A stretch of 64,000 nucleotides of DNA. It comes from Psilocybe azurescens. Its lineage: Eukaryota > Basidiomycota > Agaricomycetes > Agaricales > Agrocybaceae. A program made the position numbers and the translations under genes. The notes below the pieces were generated by a model. That model was not told the origin of the DNA, searched no databases, and worked only from the letters and a program-made list of their open reading frames with translations. The stretch lies in contig JAJIRX010000557.1 in the NCBI GenBank assembly GCA_023853785.1, positions 992,001 to 1,056,000 on the forward strand. The letters run 5' to 3'. Shown here piece by piece: positions 61,135 through 64,000 of the stretch (positions within the stretch are counted from its first letter, which is position 1; each line of letters begins with the position of its first letter).

Positions 61135-62489
61135 TCACTTCCTCTCAGCCACGATGCGTGAGCTACGGAGCGTCACTGGGATATCTTGAAACCGGTCTTG
61201 GAATGCAGCCTTTTCTGTCTCAGTAAAAGGGCGTACTGGCTCATCAACGTCTTCACTGTTCAACTTTTCTGGCCAATTGTCCTGCCGGTATCCGCCCTCT
61301 AAAACAGAGCCATAAAGGTGGACCGGATCTCGGACAGGTTCGAATTGATGCGGTGCGAGGGGATTCCTTCCTTCTCTCTGGATATGTTGAGTCCGCAGCG
61401 TTCAATTGAACTTTTGTTTCTTTCCCCTGGGATGGACAGCTTGTGATAGTTCCATCCACTGGTCCATTTCATGATGTCCTGGTTCAGAGAGGTGAGGAAT
61501 AGGAAACGTAGAAGCCAAATGTGTTCTAGCAGCCTTGGATTGAGATCTGCGTCATGTTCGAGATCTTCGAAGAATCGCTTCCATTTTCCCCCAGCGCCAG
61601 ACGTAAAATCGACTCATAGGCAACCGATACGATTCCGTCTATTATGATTGCCCTTAGCTTTGTTCTTTTCAGTTAGTTAACATGTAAGCGACGAGATACG
61701 GAACTAAATACCCACTCCAGAGGTATGATCCATGGCCCCTACCTCTGTCTTCCATATACTCTATGACAAGTATATTTTCGCCGCTGTAGTTCCCGCGCAC
61801 TCTGCGTGGAACTCCGTGGGTTTCAATCAACTCTTCAAAGAAACCGAGGGCAGTCTTTGCGTGGTTATTGTCGTGAGCTCGAATGCCGGGCACAAAGCGC
61901 GTGAAGCCCTCAATAAATCCAGCACGACAATGTTGTAGCGGATTAAACCTATGAGAATCAAGCGTTAGATTCAGGTGCTAAAATTAAAGAAGCATATGAA
62001 CGTGTACCGCGATGCCCACCATGATGATTGATAGAGTTATAACAACGGTCATCATAGAAAGGAAGCTGAAGGAAGTGTGTTACTCCAAGAGGAAGTGTCG
62101 AAAGGTCTTGAAGTTTTGTCCGATTCAAACTCACTATCATGAGAGTGACCCTATTGTACTTGGTGATATATTTCTCGTCAGATAATAAATCATCGCGCTA
62201 CGCAAGACATAACGACTGAGATAGCATGAGATAACCATTCCGAGAGCAAGCAATTCACTCACCGGCTCCAATGTACCAGAAAGTCATAACACTCTCGTTT
62301 CCTATCTTCAAATCGGGGTACGTCACTCACTTTGGGGTGAGATACACGAGCATGGAGATCGTTGTAGTCAGCTTCGAATGCTGTAGCTGCACAAGGTCGG
62401 AGCCTCTCTTCCAACAGGGCGAAGTCAGCCCGTACAGTTAGGAACACTGTAGCTTGAGTTGCATCGACCTCACCGGCCTGAAGATGCAT
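61135..62489 (-). pseudogene. decayed DDE integrase (transposon-derived)
   Basis: Fragments in order: 62489 down, DFALLEERLRPCAATAFEAD and RVSHPKVSDVPRFEDRK; about 61958-62100, TKLQDLSTLPLGVTHF; then the catalytic core GFTRFVPGIRAHDNNHAKTA, ELIETHGVPRRVRGNYSGEN, MEDRGRGHGSYLW; then KWKRFFEDLEHDADLNPRLL, WNYHKLSIPGERNKSSIERC, HLYGSVLEGGYRQDNW and EDVDEPVRPFTETEKAAFQD. This order matches the integrase-core proteins abundant in Agaricomycetes (VRGDxGxEN, RGSYxxG). Frames change several times without clear splice sites. The usual Asp of RVRGD is Asn (RVRGN), removing a catalytic acid. It is convergent with helicase copy 2, its stop only about 200 bp from the helicase stop. Confidence 0.7.
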
Positions 62490-63014
62490 TGCGAATACAA
62501 TTTTTTCGCAATCTTTGAAAAGCGACTGGCGTATTTATAAGAAGATCTACACGACGGCGCTTCTCGAGGGGACAATCAATATAAAATGAAATTTTTGATG
62601 TTCAACAGGTAAAATGAACTCACGTCTAACATGTCTCTGGGAATACTAATCATGTTATATGCTTATACTTGAGCCATGAAGAGAGCTATCCTGAGTTCTT
62701 GGTCTACATAGAATAAATGCAGCCATGATAGTTCCAAGATGATTCTGGTCAGGGGCAGTTTCATATTATCGTGATCGCATGGACATCACATAATATCGAT
62801 GTCTGCCTAGGAGAGACTAAGGGGCAGTTGCCTTGAAGGAGAATGTATTTTGTCACGTGACAGAGACTTCGGCGCCAAAGCTTCCGATACTCATACCTAC
62901 TTTTACTCTTTCACATTCACAACCTTCAGTTATCCTTTGACCGACCTTTAAGGTCCTCATTACCGCGTTATTTACCCCACACATACAATTTATACGACAC
63001 TAGAGGGCTGAAAC
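62490..63014. other. intergenic, SPT3 promoter
   Basis: About 525 bp with no gene. The final 130 bp (pyrimidine-rich, CTTTTACTCTTTCACATTCA) is a typical fungal promoter/leader. Confidence 0.5.
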
Positions 63015-64000
63015 ATGACCACGGCTCGGCGAACCGGTGCCATGGGGGAAGGGCAGACCAGTCGGGACTACAAATACACACAGGAGATATCCCAGATGGT
63101 GAGCCTTAAACCTCCATAGTTTTGGTTCCCTTTTTCTGACCCTGACGTATATACGGATTTTGAAGATGTTTGTCTTTGGAGAAGTCCAGGATCCTAATAT
63201 GGAGACTGTCAATCTAGTGGAAGATATCGTGCGCAGTCAGCTCATCGAATTAGTGTGTCCTGAGCCCCCTTGCAGCACCTTCTTCTTCGCTCATCATCTT
63301 CCTTCTTTTAAATGCTATTTAGATTGTCCAAGCCAGGGCACTCGCTACGCGCCGTGGTGCCCGATATCTGTCCGCAGAGGATCTTATATTTCTGATTCGC
63401 CACGACCGGGGGAAGGTCAATCGACTACGAACCTATCTTTCATGGAAGGACGTCAGGAAACACGCGAAGAACTCGGAAGGAGACGCTGGCGGAGGAGTAG
63501 AAGTCGAGACATTGGAAGACGGGCCAGATGGTCAGTCGCGTTTGCCATCGTCATTTTTGTTTTCCATGTCTGAATGAATGCTTATTCGAATGAAAACCAT
63601 GCAGATAAACTGACTGCAAAGGCGCAGAAGATCACTATCAAATTACCATGGGAGATCACAACCATGTATTCGGAGGTCCTGAAGCAGAGCGGGCACCAAT
63701 CGGATGATGAAGAAGACGAGGATGATATCGAGGCTCATGAAGCCTCAATCCAGCGCCTGAAAGTGAGCCTGGTCATTAACCAAACGTATTGCCACGAGCT
63801 AACCATTCGACCAGGAAGCCGACGATGCCACAAGACAAATGACAAGAGAAGAATATCAACACTACTCCGACTGTCGACAAGCATCATTTACATACAGGAA
63901 AGGTGAGTTACCAGGTACCCTAGCAAAAACTATCAAAACTCATCATCACCACCGCGTTTCTCGTCCAGCCAAACGCTTTCGCGAGTTCCTCAATCTGCCA
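63015..64000 (+). CDS. SPT3: SAGA subunit SPT3 (histone-fold), 3' end outside window
   Basis: Start ATG 63015. Exon 1 ends YKYTQEISQM, followed by MFVFGEVQDPNMETVNLVED and IVRSQLIELIVQARALATRR. ARYLSAEDLIFLIRHDRGKV and NRLRTYLSWKDVRKHAKNSE complete the first histone fold. LTAKAQKITIKLPWEITTMY, EDDIEAHEASIQRLKEADDA and TREEYQHYSDCRQASFTYRK begin the second, followed by AKRFREFLNLP where the window ends. Introns of 55-70 nt all join in phase with no frameshift. Spt3 pairs its two histone folds in the TAF11/TAF13 manner and delivers TBP to SAGA-dependent promoters. Partial at 3'. Confidence 0.95.

Larger units (their letters stand above)
53140..61217. repeat. tandem duplication, unit about 3.2 kb (53140-56333 and 58009-61217)
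   Basis: Exons, introns and 3' flank of the helicase gene are repeated at a near-constant offset of 4884-4885 bp (for example 53559/58444, 54222/59106, 55545/60430). Introns are nearly identical, including the 60-nt intron after the FHFDW codons. In the 303-residue block holding Walker A and B I count 15 amino-acid differences. Homology starts near GATGAGGCGTGGTCGAGCGC and ends just after the CTTGAAACCGGTCTT sequence; the DNA between the units is not duplicated. Confidence 0.9.

Overview
The window is nuclear DNA of a filamentous basidiomycete, most likely an Agaricomycete. Genes are broken by many short introns (about 45-70 nt, GT...AG). The gene set is fungal: a TRP-like channel, MGM101, COA3, a septation-initiation Cdc14 homologue, a HET-domain protein, a Clr4-type methyltransferase and SPT3. 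Neighbours lie on both strands with short intergenic gaps and no operon logic.

Layout. 0-2.2 kb: 3' part of a TRP-like membrane protein (+). 2.7-5.35 kb: CNH-domain protein (-). 5.9-10.0 kb: gamma-tubulin complex protein of GCP5 type (-). 10.3-11.25 kb: MGM101 (-). 13.8-16.0 kb: TPA1/Ofd1 prolyl dihydroxylase (+). 19.6-20.7 kb: tail-anchored Cys-rich protein (-). 21.6-22.3 kb: COA3 (+). 22.7-24.9 kb: SIN component Cdc14 (-). 25.3-26.7 kb: FAH-family hydrolase (+), convergent with an SSADH-like aldehyde dehydrogenase (-, 26.9-29.4 kb). 29.5-30.4 kb: broken unknown gene. 30.8-32.8 kb: HET protein (-). 34.45-35.7 kb: RNase III with dsRBD (+). 37.0-37.7 kb: cytochrome b5 (-). 38.9-43.05 kb: a 1283-residue protein with an N-terminal membrane segment, basic middle, coiled coil and long FG-repeat tail, a POM121-like architecture (+). 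43.8-46.5 kb: tail-anchored coiled-coil protein (+). 46.9-49.7 kb: chromodomain-SET H3K9 methyltransferase (-). 50.0-51.7 kb: two-RRM nucleolar protein (+). 52-62.5 kb: repeat-rich accessory block. It holds two tandem copies of an SF1 (UPF1-like) helicase, a MITE-like element with about 85-bp inverted repeats between them, a dispersed 330-bp repeat, and a decayed DDE integrase whose C-terminal end is duplicated with the helicase. 63.0 kb to the end: SPT3 (+), cut by the window.

A second theme is that many otherwise well-conserved genes carry apparent frameshifts. Most lie in short homopolymers or dinucleotide runs and are repaired by lengthening the run: TPA1 three times, the NOP13-like gene four times, and MGM101, RNase III, Cdc14, Clr4-like, GCP, the coiled-coil gene and both helicases. 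The best explanation is systematic run-length undercalling in the assembly rather than wholesale pseudogenisation. A biological explanation (slippage) is noted as an alternative.

Functional themes are inferences from family membership. They are spindle-pole and septation (GCP5-like, Cdc14), mitochondrial maintenance (MGM101, COA3, possibly SSADH), nuclear pore (the FG membrane protein), chromatin and RNA (Clr4-like, RNase III, NOP13-like, SPT3), and self/non-self recognition plus mobile DNA (HET, helicase/integrase block).
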